Source: Marinobacter halodurans
GTDB lineage: Bacteria; Pseudomonadota; Gammaproteobacteria; Pseudomonadales; Oleiphilaceae
NCBI RefSeq assembly: GCF_004327985.1
Contig: NZ_SJDL01000031.1
Location: forward strand, 1 to 63,417
DNA length: 63,417 nucleotides
Direction of reading: 5' to 3'
Shown here one piece after another: positions 38,910 to 47,901 of this stretch. The translations under genes and the position numbers were made by a program. Below the pieces are notes generated by a model, which made no database searches, was not told the DNA's origin, and was given only the letters and a program-made list of their open reading frames with translations. Each line of letters begins with the position of its first letter. Position 1 is the stretch's first letter.

Positions 38910-39633
38910 ACTGGAAGTGATCGGCTCCCGCTACGTGACCCCGCACATGCTGCGCGTCACCCTTGGGGGCGACAACCTGGCTGACTTTCCCGAAGACCAG
39001 GACAGCGCCTACATCAAGTTGGTGTTCCCGCAAGCCGACGGCGAACGCCCGCTCATGCGCACCTACACCATCCGCCACCAGCGCCCCCGGCAACTGGACG
39101 TGGATTTCATGATCCACGACACCGAGGGACCGGCCTCCACCTGGGCACAAAAAGCGCAACCCGGCGACCGCATCCTGGTCGGCGGTCCCGGCGCCCGCAA
39201 GCTGATCAACCCGGACGCCGACTGGTTCCTGCTGGCCGGCGACATGACCGCCCTGCCGGCGATCAGCGTCAACCTGGAAACAATGCCTGCGGATGCGCGA
39301 GGCTACGCCGTTCTCGAAGTGCTCGACGAAGCCGATATCCAGCCGCTGGAGCACCCGGAAAACATCGAGCTGCACTGGGTTATCAATCCGGAGCCGGATC
39401 CCCAGGGCGCGGTGATTGTCGATCGCATCCAGCAACTGGAGTGGCTGGACGGGGAACCGTCGGTGTGGGCCGCCTGCGAGTTCAGCGGCATGCGCAACCT
39501 GCGCCGCTACTTCAAGCAGGAGAAAGAAGTGGGTCGCCGGAACCTGTACGTCTCGAGCTACTGGAAAATCGGCGTCAGCGAAGACCAGCACAAGCTGGCC
39601 AAGCGCCAGGACGCCGAGACCGAAGGCGCCTGA
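38887..39633 (+). CDS. Siderophore-interacting protein (ferric-siderophore reductase, SIP family)
   Basis: This 248-residue protein starts at ATG 38887, with GGAG ten bases before. It has the flavin-binding signature RTYTIRH and the linker QLDVDFMIHDTEGPASTWAQ with the NADPH-site GGPG and LLAGDMTALPAI, all typical of SIP/ViuB-like proteins that reduce ferric siderophores in the cytoplasm to release iron. The C-terminal segment YWKIGVSEDQHK is also family-typical. It is co-transcribed with the MarR regulator. Confidence 0.92.
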   Translation: MPRPAPRELEVIGSRYVTPHMLRVTLGGDNLADFPEDQDSAYIKLVFPQADGERPLMRTYTIRHQRPRQLDVDFMIHDTEGPASTWAQKAQPGDRILVGGPGARKLINPDADWFLLAGDMTALPAISVNLETMPADARGYAVLEVLDEADIQPLEHPENIELHWVINPEPDPQGAVIVDRIQQLEWLDGEPSVWAACEFSGMRNLRRYFKQEKEVGRRNLYVSSYWKIGVSEDQHKLAKRQDAETEGA

Positions 39634-39637
39634 GGGA

Positions 39638-40210
39638 TCAGGCGTCCTGGTTGAGGTGGGGCGCCAGGATCGCGTGCAGTTCCGGCCGGTTCTGTGCGAT
39701 CTCCGCCTCGGAGAGGCCTTCCAGCGAGTGCGGGTACTTCAGCCAGGCGTCGGTTTCGTGGATGAAATAGTGCGGTGCCCAGCCCACCTCGTTACGGTCC
39801 GGCTTGTAGTAGGGCACGGCGACGCGGATATCGTGGGGCGTGTTCAGGCGCGCCCGCTGGCGCAGTTCGCCGATGATGGCCTCCACCGAACGGCCGGTAT
39901 CGAAGACATCGTCGACGATCAGCAGGGAATCCTCCTGGGTGACGTGCTTGACCAGATAGTTGAGGCCATGCACCCGCACCGTCCTGCTCTGCTGGTCGAT
40001 GCCATGGTAGGACGAGGTACGGATCGCGATGTGATCGGTCTCGACGCCGTGATAGTCCAGGAACTCCTGCACCGCAATGCCGATGGGCGCTCCGCCGCGC
40101 CAGACCGCGATCATGAACGTGGGACGAAAACCGGAGTTGAGAACCTGCGCGCCCAGGCGGAAGGCATCTTCCAGAAGGCTCTGCGCACTGATGTACTGTT
40201 TGTCTGCCAT
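39638..40210 (-). CDS. Phosphoribosyltransferase (hypoxanthine/xanthine type), copy 1
   Basis: The 190-residue protein starts at ATG 40210. It is a type I phosphoribosyltransferase with the PRPP-binding motif LLIVDDVFDTGRS and the hood region FMIAVWRGGAPIG. Purine salvage (base plus PRPP to nucleotide) is the family's role; the base is uncertain. A close paralogue lies head to head at 40390. Its stop follows the SIP gene by five bases, convergently. Confidence 0.85.
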   Translation of the reverse strand: MADKQYISAQSLLEDAFRLGAQVLNSGFRPTFMIAVWRGGAPIGIAVQEFLDYHGVETDHIAIRTSSYHGIDQQSRTVRVHGLNYLVKHVTQEDSLLIVDDVFDTGRSVEAIIGELRQRARLNTPHDIRVAVPYYKPDRNEVGWAPHYFIHETDAWLKYPHSLEGLSEAEIAQNRPELHAILAPHLNQDA

Positions 40211-40389
40211 GGCACCACAACGGCTTGGATAATGGCGCCATAATCCCATTAAACCGCCGCCCGCGGCAAACCGGCAGCCAGGAGCCCCGCCACCCCGGCT
40301 GGCGTCCGCCGGCGCCGGCGATTAACCTATGGATCCCGGATGCGATACCATCCGGTCTTGATTCCAACCGCCGCCGGAACCGAGCCGCC

Positions 40390-41001
40390 ATGACCCAGAC
40401 AATCCCGAAACCCGCCCGTTCCCGTCGTTTCCTGCAGGAAGCCGACCTGATCGAAGACGCGTTCCGCTTGGGGGTTCAGGTGTACGAAAGCGGATTCCGG
40501 CCCAATTTCATCGTCGGGCTTTGGCGCGGCGGCAGTGCCATCGGCATCTATGTGCAGGAATGCCTGCAGACCCTGGGCGTCGCCACGGATCACATCGCCC
40601 TGCGCACCTCCTACCGGGGCATGCACGACTACGACGCCATGGTGGCCTCGCCGGAGGAGAACATCCGCGTCCACGGCACCCACTACCTGCTGGACAACCT
40701 GAACCACGACGACCGCCTGCTGATCGTCGACGATGTCTTCAGCACCGGCCACAGCATTGCCGCCGTGCTCAAGCGGCTGAACAGCCAGCTCAAGCGCAAC
40801 ATGCCGCAGGACACCCGGATCGCCACGCTCTACCAGCGTCCCGGCGCCAACCGGACCGGCCTGGAGCCGGACTTCTGCCAGCACACCTCGGAAGACTGGC
40901 TGGTGTTTCCCTACGAGCTGAACGGCCTCAGCCGCGACGAGATCGACACCCACAAACCCTTCCTGGGTGCCATCCTGGACAGCGTGAAGACCGGCGGGTA
41001 G
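40390..41001 (+). CDS. Phosphoribosyltransferase, copy 2
   Basis: The 203-residue protein starts at ATG 40390. It is a paralogue of the gene at 39638-40210 and keeps LLIVDDVFSTGHS and the motif FIVGLWRGGSAIGIYVQE. The shared stretch EDAFRLG followed by VxxSGFRPxF shows they arose by duplication. The catalytic Asp pair is intact in both. It differs by a longer N-terminus and a different hood (RTSYRGMHDYDAM against RTSSYHGIDQQS), so the two may prefer different bases. Confidence 0.85.
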   Translation: MTQTIPKPARSRRFLQEADLIEDAFRLGVQVYESGFRPNFIVGLWRGGSAIGIYVQECLQTLGVATDHIALRTSYRGMHDYDAMVASPEENIRVHGTHYLLDNLNHDDRLLIVDDVFSTGHSIAAVLKRLNSQLKRNMPQDTRIATLYQRPGANRTGLEPDFCQHTSEDWLVFPYELNGLSRDEIDTHKPFLGAILDSVKTGG

Positions 41002-41153
41002 CGTCGGACCCTCGCGCACCACCGTCGTCACGGCAGTCTGCCACGCCTTGAAACCGCTCTCGATGCAGTCCCGTTTCCTGTAGCAGAACGGTTCCGACCT
41101 GATCCTGGAAGACGCCAGACGAACGGGGTCAACCAGGCTCCGCCAGGAAGCCC

Positions 41154-41198
41154 TTGCCAGTTAGTCCACATGTAAACTATATTTGATTCACATGTGAA
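41154..41198. promoter_or_regulatory. Promoter with two MarR-type sites
   Basis: TTGCCA (41154) and TATATT (41178), 18 bases apart, form a likely promoter. TCCACATGTAAA (41165-41176) lies in the spacer and the perfect palindrome TTCACATGTGAA (41187-41198) lies just downstream. Both share CACATGT. They probably bind the MarR protein encoded immediately after. Confidence 0.65.
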
Positions 41199-41212
41199 AC
41201 AGATGCCCCATC

Positions 41213-41626
41213 ATGGATCAGCGACTCTTCTACCTGCTCAACAGCGCCCGCCAGCGGGTCTACAACTACGCCGACCAACAGACCGAAAGCGGTCTCGATA
41301 TCTCGGTCACCCAACTCGGCGCCCTGCTGCTGATCGCCCGCAACGAAGGTTGCCTGCTGAAAGACGTCGCCCGCGGTCTGCACCTGAACAACTCCGCGCT
41401 GACCGGACTGGCCAACCGGATGATCCAACGGGAATTGATCGAACGCCGGCCCTGCGAACAGGACGGTCGGGCGGGCCGGCTCTACCTGACCGGGCTCGGC
41501 CGCCAGAAGATCGAGGCCGCCAGGCCACTGATCCGCCAATTCAACGACACCATGAGCGCCGGGTTCACCGACGAGGAGATGCAGGTGGTGTACCGCTTCC
41601 TGAATCACCTGGTGGACGATTTCTGA
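41213..41626 (+). CDS. MarR-family regulator
   Basis: This 137-residue protein has the MarR winged-helix pattern (KDVARGLHLNNSALTGLANRM and wing CEQDGRAGRLYLT). It leads the hydrolase gene by about 20 bases. Its promoter contains two CACATGT palindromes, so autoregulation is likely. The inducing ligand is unknown. Confidence 0.88.
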   Translation: MDQRLFYLLNSARQRVYNYADQQTESGLDISVTQLGALLLIARNEGCLLKDVARGLHLNNSALTGLANRMIQRELIERRPCEQDGRAGRLYLTGLGRQKIEAARPLIRQFNDTMSAGFTDEEMQVVYRFLNHLVDDF

Positions 41627-41646
41627 GGCGCAGGGAGGAGATCACC

Positions 41647-42543
41647 ATGAGTATTCACACGCCCCTCAGTGCGGGGCGCCAGGACCTGGCGCTCGACACG
41701 CCAGCCGGCTACCGCATTCAACTGCGGCTGTTCGAAGGCCCGGAGCCCCGCGCCGTGGTGATTGTTGCCGGAGCCATGGGCGTCGGCCAGCACTGCTACG
41801 AGAAGTTCGCCCGCTTCCTGCAGGCGCAGGGCTTCAGTGTCATCACCTTTGACTATGCCGGCACCGGCGCTTCCCTGGAAGGCGCCATGCGCGACTGCCC
41901 GGTGCGGATCACCGACTGGGGCGAGCAGGACTGCCGCAGCGTGATCGAGTTTGCCCGCAACCGCCATCCCGGCCTGCCGTGCCACTGGATCGGACACAGC
42001 GTCGGCGGCCAGCTGCTGGGCATGACGCCCAACGTCAATGACCTGGACCAGGCCATCACCGTCGCCTGCGGCAGCGGCTACTGGCGGGAGAATTCACCGC
42101 CCACCAAACGCATCGCCTGGCTGCTCTGGTACCTGTTCGCCCCGGTCAGCGTGGCGACTGTCGGATACTTTCCCGGTACCCGCCTGCGGATGGTGGGCGA
42201 CCTGCCACCCAACGTGATCCGTCAGTGGCGCCGCTGGTGCCTGGACCGGGACTACGCCGTCGGCGCCGAGGGTCCGGCCATGCGCGAGCGCTTCGCCGGG
42301 GTTTGCATCCCCATCACCGCCATCGCCTTTACCGATGACGAGATGATGTCCCGTCGCAATACGGAATCCCTGCATGGTTTCTACAGCAACGCGACCGTCG
42401 ACATCCGGCGGGTGGCTCCCGGCGACGTCGGCGAATCGGGGATCGGGCACCTGGGCTGGTTCCGGGAACGGTACCAGGACGCCATCTGGCAGGGCATCCT
42501 GCTGCCGTTGCTGACGGATGGCCCGTCTCCCGGGCCGGCATAG
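41647..42543 (+). CDS. Alpha/beta hydrolase (serine esterase-like)
   Basis: The 298-residue protein starts at ATG 41647 behind GGAGGAG. The nucleophile elbow is GHSVGGQ with the Ser about residue 119, and the oxyanion region VIVAGAMGVGQHCYE is at about 40. IGHLGWF near residue 270 supplies the catalytic His. It is cytoplasmic. This family, next to MarR regulators, is widespread in marine gammaproteobacteria, without a proven substrate. Confidence 0.85.
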   Translation: MSIHTPLSAGRQDLALDTPAGYRIQLRLFEGPEPRAVVIVAGAMGVGQHCYEKFARFLQAQGFSVITFDYAGTGASLEGAMRDCPVRITDWGEQDCRSVIEFARNRHPGLPCHWIGHSVGGQLLGMTPNVNDLDQAITVACGSGYWRENSPPTKRIAWLLWYLFAPVSVATVGYFPGTRLRMVGDLPPNVIRQWRRWCLDRDYAVGAEGPAMRERFAGVCIPITAIAFTDDEMMSRRNTESLHGFYSNATVDIRRVAPGDVGESGIGHLGWFRERYQDAIWQGILLPLLTDGPSPGPA

Positions 42544-42591
42544 CGCTCCGTTTGTGCTACTGTTTCCGCGACACAATGACGCAGGGACACC

Positions 42592-43890
42592 ATGGAAACA
42601 GCAGCAACGGCCCGCATAAATGTGGGTAAAATGGCCACCATGGAGTGGCTTACACAATCCCAGACCGGTTTCCGCCAGGCATCCCGCTATCTATTGGCCA
42701 TGCGTGTGGCCATCGTCACCATGCAACTGGTCACACTCGCCGTCACCCAGGCGGTGGCGCCCAGTTTCTACAGCACCCAGGCCCTGCTGCTGTGCCTCGT
42801 CTATGGAGTGTTCGCCACGCTGATCTGGCTGTGGTTCCGCCAGCGCCCGCCGCGTCATGCGCTGACGGTCACCGCCACGCTGGTGGTGGATCTCGTCCTG
42901 ATCGGCACCTGGCTGCTGAAGACCGGCGGCTACACCAATCCGCTCACACCGGCGCTTCTGCTCCCGATCGCCTTCGGCATCCTGCTGGTCCCGTTGCGCC
43001 ACAGCATCGTACTGACAGGACTGACGATCACCGCCTATGCCGGGGAGATTCTCTGGCGCTCGCCGGTGTTGCCCAACGAAACCAACTCGCACCTGCCGGA
43101 CCTCTACCTGCTCGGCATGTGGGTGGCCTTCTCGCTTACCGCCGGCATCCTGATGCTGGTGGTCGGCTCGCTGGCCCGCCAGATCCGCGAACAGCAGGCG
43201 CAGTTGTCGGAAACCCGGGAAAGCCGCCTGCGGGACGAACAGATCATCGCCCTGGGCCTGTCGTCGGCCACCGTAGCCCACCGGCTGGGCACGCCGCTGA
43301 ACACCATGACCCTGCTGGTGGATGAAATGCGCGCCGAGGCCCCGCAACTGGGCGACGACCTGGACATGCTGGAGGAGCAGCTCCAGCTGTGCTCCGGCCA
43401 TCTCAAGCAGCTTTCCACCGCCGCGATGCAGGTCCGCACCGCGCAGTTGGAAACCCTTCCCGTACAGGACTGGCTGACACGCCTGCGGGAATCGGCCACG
43501 CTGCTCTGGCCGGCCGGCCGGATTCGATGGGAACAGCCGTATCCCGAGGCCCGGGTCGCGGTCGATGCCACCCTGGACCAGGCCGTGCTCAACCTGGTCG
43601 CCAACGCCCTGACGGCCAGCCCGGAATGGGTCTCCATCGGCGCCCAGGTCCCCGGGCCGGATGTGGTGGAAATCGTGGTCCGTGACCACGGCAAGGGGAT
43701 GGACATCAGCCAGCAGGGCACCCCGGGCGGCGACGTCGTCAAGTCGGAGCGCGGGCTCGGCGTGGGGCTGTTCCTGTCCAACGCCACGATCCAGCGCCTG
43801 GGCGGCACCCTCAAGGCCTTCACCAGTGACGAAGGCACCACCATGATCATCGAGTTGCCACAGGCCGATAAGGTCAGCAGAGGAGAGTGA
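42592..43890 (+). CDS. RegB/PrrB-like redox-sensing histidine kinase
   Basis: The 432-residue protein has six helices (about 35-195) including the quinone-binding-like motif GGYTNPLTPALLLPI, which matches the RegB GGxxNPF element. The H-box is SATVAHRLGTPLNTM, with His in HRLGTP. A cysteine in QLCSGHLKQ occupies the RegB redox-Cys region. The ATPase domain has NLVANAL, VRDHGKGM and GLGVGLFLSN. It forms an operon with the RegA-like regulator, one base downstream. RegBA pairs sense quinone redox state and respiratory electron flow. Confidence 0.9.
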   Translation: METAATARINVGKMATMEWLTQSQTGFRQASRYLLAMRVAIVTMQLVTLAVTQAVAPSFYSTQALLLCLVYGVFATLIWLWFRQRPPRHALTVTATLVVDLVLIGTWLLKTGGYTNPLTPALLLPIAFGILLVPLRHSIVLTGLTITAYAGEILWRSPVLPNETNSHLPDLYLLGMWVAFSLTAGILMLVVGSLARQIREQQAQLSETRESRLRDEQIIALGLSSATVAHRLGTPLNTMTLLVDEMRAEAPQLGDDLDMLEEQLQLCSGHLKQLSTAAMQVRTAQLETLPVQDWLTRLRESATLLWPAGRIRWEQPYPEARVAVDATLDQAVLNLVANALTASPEWVSIGAQVPGPDVVEIVVRDHGKGMDISQQGTPGGDVVKSERGLGVGLFLSNATIQRLGGTLKAFTSDEGTTMIIELPQADKVSRGE

Positions 43891-43891
43891 G

Positions 43892-44425
43892 ATGAGCAAA
43901 CCGCGTGACTGGCTTCTGGTCGACGACGACGTTGCCTTTTTGCAGGTACTGCAGCGCTCCCTGAACCGGCAGGGCATCCGCACCACCACCGCCAATACCG
44001 GCGAACAGGCCCTGGATGCCCTGGCAGAAACCGAATTCGAGCGCTGCGTGCTGGACCTGAACCTGGCCGGCGAGAGCGGCCTGCAACTGCTGCCGGAACT
44101 GCTCGTCCGCCAGCCCGACCTGGAGGTGCTGGTGCTTACCGGCTACGGCAGCATTGCCACCGCCGTCGAGGCCATGCGTCGCGGCGCCATCAACTACCTC
44201 TGCAAGCCCATCACCGCCAGCCAGTTGATCGGCGGATTCGAACCGGTGGCGGACGAACCCAACCTGCGCATGGCCCCGCCGTCGGTGGAGGAAATGGAAT
44301 GGGAACACATCCAGCGGGTACTGAACGAAAACGACGGCAACGTGTCCGCCACCGCCCGCGCCCTCAACATGCACCGGCGGACCCTGCAACGGAAACTGCA
44401 GAAGCACTCGCGCTGGCGGGACTGA
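43892..44425 (+). CDS. RegA/PrrA/ActR-like response regulator
   Basis: The 177-residue protein has a receiver domain with Asp11-13 and phosphorylated Asp55 in CVLDLNL, Thr/Lys in VLVLTGYGS and YLCKPI, then a Fis-type helix-turn-helix (VSATARALNMHRRTLQRKL). This is the size and layout of RegA/PrrA/ActR. It is translated right after the kinase. Redox control of respiratory genes, including oxidases such as cyo, is known for relatives. Here a link to cyo is inference. Confidence 0.92.
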   Translation: MSKPRDWLLVDDDVAFLQVLQRSLNRQGIRTTTANTGEQALDALAETEFERCVLDLNLAGESGLQLLPELLVRQPDLEVLVLTGYGSIATAVEAMRRGAINYLCKPITASQLIGGFEPVADEPNLRMAPPSVEEMEWEHIQRVLNENDGNVSATARALNMHRRTLQRKLQKHSRWRD

Positions 44426-44439
44426 CCCCTCAATGCGGT

Positions 44440-44871
44440 CTAGACGTTTTCACCACCACCGTTGATGAACGAGAACAGCTCTACGTCCGACCGCCGCTGC
44501 CAGCCCAGGCTATTCCAGAAGGATTCGCCCAGCGCATTGGTCCGCAGGATCATCACGTGGGACTTGATAATCCCCGCCTGCCGCAGCGCCTCCAGGCAGT
44601 CGGCCACCAAACGCGACGCGACGCCCCGGCGCCGATAGTCATCCGCGACCGCCAGATGCTGGATGTATCCCCGCTTGCCGTCATGACCCGCCATCACCGT
44701 ACCCACCATGTGCCCGCCATCCACCGCCACCCGGCTCAGCCCGGGATTGCGATCCAGATAGCGGGCGATGCCTTCCTTCGAGTCGGCATCGCGAAGCCGT
44801 ACACCGGCCGTGTCCTGCCAGAGCTGGATCGCGGCATCGTAATCTTCAATCGTCATGGAGCGGTATTGCAT
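44440..44871 (-). CDS. GNAT acetyltransferase
   Basis: The 143-residue protein starts at ATG 44871 behind AAGGA. It has the GNAT acetyl-CoA loop VADDYRRRGVASRLVADCL and strand IQHLAVADDY. The C-terminal NALGESFWNSLGW is also typical. The substrate cannot be inferred. It converges with the response-regulator gene. Confidence 0.88.
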   Translation of the reverse strand: MQYRSMTIEDYDAAIQLWQDTAGVRLRDADSKEGIARYLDRNPGLSRVAVDGGHMVGTVMAGHDGKRGYIQHLAVADDYRRRGVASRLVADCLEALRQAGIIKSHVMILRTNALGESFWNSLGWQRRSDVELFSFINGGGENV

Positions 44872-44933
44872 TGGAACATCCTTATCGCACCTATTAGGCA
44901 CGGCGAGTCAACAGAAAAGGGAAATCCAGGAGA

Positions 44934-45653
44934 TTACCGGACACAACGGATCGGCGGCTCGGGCTCCTGGTCGACACCGCCAAAGAGCGACCGCAGGGAT
45001 CGCTCGCCGGCCTCGCTGAATGCCATGACCCGTGAACCCTCCAACCGCGCCGCCCAGCCCAGCTCTTCGATGCGTGACAGGAAGGCCGCTCCCAAGGCAC
45101 CTGCCAGATGGTCGCGGCGTTCGCTCCAGTCCAGGCAGGTTCGGCAGAAGGTGCGCCTGACCCGGGACACCCGATGGGTATCGATGCCCAGCCTGCGAAA
45201 CCAGAGCTGGCCATGGTCGGTCAAACGCAGCCCGTCTTCGACCTGTCGCAGCACGCCGTTGCCAAGCATCCCATCATAAACGTAGACCCCCAGCTCTCCC
45301 GCCAGATGGTCGTAACAGATGCGGGCCTTGCGCAAGGCCTGGTCCCGGGGGCCGGTGAGTGGCTGGCTCCCCTGCGCAGCCGGTGTCATACCCATCAGGG
45401 ATTCCAGCAGATGGGCCACTTCCGGCCCCGCCAGGCGGAAATAACGATGCTTTCCCTGTCGCCCCACCTGAAGCAAACCACATTCGAGCAGCTTCGCCAG
45501 GTGCGAGCTCATGGTCTGGCGGGTGACGCCGGCGGCATCGGCCAGTTCGGTGGCCGTCAGGGCGCGCCCGGCCATCAGGGTGGACAGGGCAGCCGCCCGG
45601 GCATTGTCACCGATCAGCGCCGCCAGTCGGACAATATTGGGGCCTTCAGCCAT
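44934..45653 (-). CDS. ArsR-type winged-helix transcriptional regulator
   Basis: The 239-residue protein has an N-terminal ArsR winged helix ([42 protein letters not shown]) and a C-terminal domain (about 110-239) with two cysteines in [14 protein letters not shown], placed as if for metal or redox sensing. ArsR proteins of this type regulate adjacent genes. It is divergent from the NIPSNAP/monooxygenase pair starting 80 bases away, so it likely controls them. Confidence 0.85.
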   Translation of the reverse strand: MAEGPNIVRLAALIGDNARAAALSTLMAGRALTATELADAAGVTRQTMSSHLAKLLECGLLQVGRQGKHRYFRLAGPEVAHLLESLMGMTPAAQGSQPLTGPRDQALRKARICYDHLAGELGVYVYDGMLGNGVLRQVEDGLRLTDHGQLWFRRLGIDTHRVSRVRRTFCRTCLDWSERRDHLAGALGAAFLSRIEELGWAARLEGSRVMAFSEAGERSLRSLFGGVDQEPEPPIRCVR

Positions 45654-45733
45654 GCTTCGATCCAGGTCGAACCGACCGGGTGGGATGGGGTGTTAGCGTC
45701 AGCATTATCCGTCACCTCCAGGGGAATCCAAGC

Positions 45734-46081
45734 ATGAGTATTACCTGCATCATCCGCTACGAAATCGATCCGTTCCAGCGGGAAGCCTTCCGCCAGTATG
45801 CCGAAAACTGGGGGCAGATCATTCCCCGCTGCGGCGGCCATCTGGTGGGCTATTTCCTGCCCCATGAAGGCACCAATAACGTGGCCTGGGGCCTGATAGC
45901 CTTCGACAGCCTGGCCGCCTACGAGGCCTACCGGGTTCGCCTCAAAACCGATGAGGTGGGCCGCGCCAACTTTGACATCGCCCTGGAGCGTCGATTCATC
46001 GTAAAAGAAGAGCGTACCTTTGTGGAGACCGTTGAGGGTACGCTGGGTATTCCGGCACAACATCAGGGAGCCTGCCAATGA
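45734..46081 (+). CDS. NIPSNAP family protein
   Basis: The 115-residue protein matches the NIPSNAP/dimeric alpha-beta barrel superfamily: [33 protein letters not shown], then [19 protein letters not shown]. Such proteins are dimeric with unknown ligands. It overlaps the next gene by four bases (ATGA), so they are translated together. It is divergent from the ArsR regulator. Confidence 0.88.
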   Translation: MSITCIIRYEIDPFQREAFRQYAENWGQIIPRCGGHLVGYFLPHEGTNNVAWGLIAFDSLAAYEAYRVRLKTDEVGRANFDIALERRFIVKEERTFVETVEGTLGIPAQHQGACQ

Positions 46082-46428
46082 TCGCCGTTATCTTCGAAGT
46101 CGAGCCCCATGCCGAACACCGGCAAGCCTACCTGGATACCGCGGCCAAACTGAAGGCCCACCTGGAAACCATCGACGGTTTCCTGTCGGTGGAGCGCTTC
46201 GAGAGCCTGACCCAGCCCGGCAAGCTGCTTTCACTCTCATTCTGGCGGGATGAAGAAGCCATCCGGCAATGGCGCAACCTGGAGGTCCACCGCTCCGCAC
46301 AACGCCGCGGGCGGGGCAGCTACTTTGCCGACTACCGTTTGCGGGTCGCCGGCGTTATCCGGGATTATGGAATGAATGACCGGGAGGAGGCGCCAGATGA
46401 TTCCCGGCAGGTGCATCCGGCGGATTAA
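46078..46428 (+). CDS. Antibiotic-biosynthesis-monooxygenase (ABM) domain protein
   Basis: The 116-residue protein has the ABM fold ([44 protein letters not shown]). ABM proteins are dimeric ferredoxin-like enzymes that oxidise small aromatics or detoxify heme-like compounds. It is the second gene of the NIPSNAP operon. Fine function is unclear. Confidence 0.85.
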   Translation: MIAVIFEVEPHAEHRQAYLDTAAKLKAHLETIDGFLSVERFESLTQPGKLLSLSFWRDEEAIRQWRNLEVHRSAQRRGRGSYFADYRLRVAGVIRDYGMNDREEAPDDSRQVHPAD

Positions 46429-46446
46429 AAAGGCCAGGGCAGCCGG

Positions 46447-46839
46447 TCAACGCCTCTGCGCCCCGGAACGCACCAGCATCCAGAAGGCCAGGGCGGCCAT
46501 GGCCAGTTCCAGCATCAGGTACGTGACCATGGTCTGGCTCGCCACGCCGTCCATGACCAGGCCCACGCTGCGGCCGCCGGCCATGCACAGCATCAATACG
46601 ACAACCCCCAGGATCCCGAGCCGTAAGGTTTCCCGCTTGAGGGCCAGCACGTACAGCAACACCCCCACACCCAGCGACAGGCCACCGTAGGTCGCGCGCA
46701 TGTCGGTCAGCCCGGTGGCGCTGGCCGGTATTTCACCGGTGACCATGCCGGACAGGGCCGCGGGCAACGCAATGAACCCGGCTCCGTAGAGCCCGAATAT
46801 CAGGGCGTTCAGGCGGACAAACGCCGTTTTAATGTTCAC
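46447..46839 (-). CDS. DUF4345 membrane protein
   Basis: The protein has 130 residues from GTG 46839 and four helices. ALIFGLYGAGFIALPAALSGM and RATYGGLSLGVGVLL are the DUF4345 signature. Its start overlaps the end of the GNAT gene by 11 bases, so the two are probably co-transcribed. Function is unknown. Confidence 0.82.
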   Translation of the reverse strand: MNIKTAFVRLNALIFGLYGAGFIALPAALSGMVTGEIPASATGLTDMRATYGGLSLGVGVLLYVLALKRETLRLGILGVVVLMLCMAGGRSVGLVMDGVASQTMVTYLMLELAMAALAFWMLVRSGAQRR

Positions 46840-47314
46840 AGGAAGGCTCCCGGCGGCACGATGCGGGGGTGTCGCCGTCCCCTGGACCGGCAAGTACTTT
46901 TTCCATGCCGACGACCACCTCCCCGCTGACCATGATGCCGAAGCCCAGCCGTTCATAGAGTGCGATGGCCGGATTGGACCGGAATGTCCGCAACCTGAGC
47001 CTGAACCGGCCCCGCTCCCGGGACAGGCGCTCGACCTGGCGGAGCGTCCAGGTGCCCAGTCCCTGCCCCTGGTGACCCGGAGCCAGTTGCAGGTCCCGGA
47101 TATACGCCCACTGCTCTTCCAGCACCAGCGACACAAAGCCGGCCTGCGAGCCGTCGCATTCCAGGATGTAGTTGGTCGCCCCGGCCCAGTTGTCACGGAA
47201 CCGATCCGGATCCCACTGGAGTCCATGCTCGCGGTAGTAGGGTTCCATATTCCGGACCGCCAGGCCCTCGGCAAAAGACCGGTCCCTTTCCGTTGCAACC
47301 ACCAGTCGCACCAC
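46829..47314 (-). CDS. GNAT acetyltransferase
   Basis: The protein has 161 residues from GTG 47314, with AGGGGAA just before. GNAT features are IRDLQLAPGHQGQGLGTWTLR and the C-terminal NPAIALYERLGFGI. The region 5' of the start codon contains no matching domain. It is followed by the DUF4345 gene. Confidence 0.85.
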   Translation of the reverse strand: MVRLVVATERDRSFAEGLAVRNMEPYYREHGLQWDPDRFRDNWAGATNYILECDGSQAGFVSLVLEEQWAYIRDLQLAPGHQGQGLGTWTLRQVERLSRERGRFRLRLRTFRSNPAIALYERLGFGIMVSGEVVVGMEKVLAGPGDGDTPASCRREPSCEH

Positions 47315-47379
47315 ACTTCCCCTGTATCGTCTCGTGTACGTTGTACGGCATTTGCCCCGGGAACGGATGACCGAGCGGC

Positions 47380-47841
47380 CTATTCCTCGCAAAACCGCTT
47401 CAACTGCTGCAACACATGCGCCCAGGCAAAATTGTTGAACCCCAGGAATTCGCTGCGCTCGTCGTAGTCGGTCTGAAAGAAATTCAGCGTGCACAGGCGG
47501 GTGGTGTCGAAGCCGGGATAGGCTCGCAGAACCCGGGTGACCGGCGTCTCGGCTTCGGTGATCTCAAAGATCAAGTGCGTGCCGGTCCAGGCCGATGCCG
47601 GGCTGGTGGGCGGATGCTGGCTGATGCATTCCCACTCCACCCACTGGTCCCGTATATCCAGCACGACACGCATCTGGACCACCCCATGCTCCGGGCCTGG
47701 ATCGTGCTCCAGCACCACGCCGTTCCCGGTATGCCGGACGGTCTGCTTGTCCCACCACTCGCCGATCAGTTCCGGGTCGGTAAGCGCCTGGTATATCACG
47801 TGCGGAGGCGCCTCGATGGCGAGCTGGTGATGAACTTTCAT
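47380..47841 (-). CDS. SRPBCC (AHSA1-like) domain protein
   Basis: The 153-residue protein has the SRPBCC opening IEAPPHVIYQALTDPELIGEWW and the strand THLIFEITE. It is a small cytosolic ligand-binding protein of the AHSA1 type. It is monocistronic. No partner is nearby. Confidence 0.88.
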   Translation of the reverse strand: MKVHHQLAIEAPPHVIYQALTDPELIGEWWDKQTVRHTGNGVVLEHDPGPEHGVVQMRVVLDIRDQWVEWECISQHPPTSPASAWTGTHLIFEITEAETPVTRVLRAYPGFDTTRLCTLNFFQTDYDERSEFLGFNNFAWAHVLQQLKRFCEE

Positions 47842-47901
47842 GACCTTCCGTCCTCCCGGATGGACTGATCACCGGCTCGTGATCGCAGCGAAGAGCCGGC
47901 G

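Noticed and set aside
46840-47494. Longer start for the GNAT gene and the adjoining 289-codon frame of the DUF4345 gene
   Set aside because: Both extensions run through regions that code in another frame; the GTG starts at 47314 and 46839 fit the families better.
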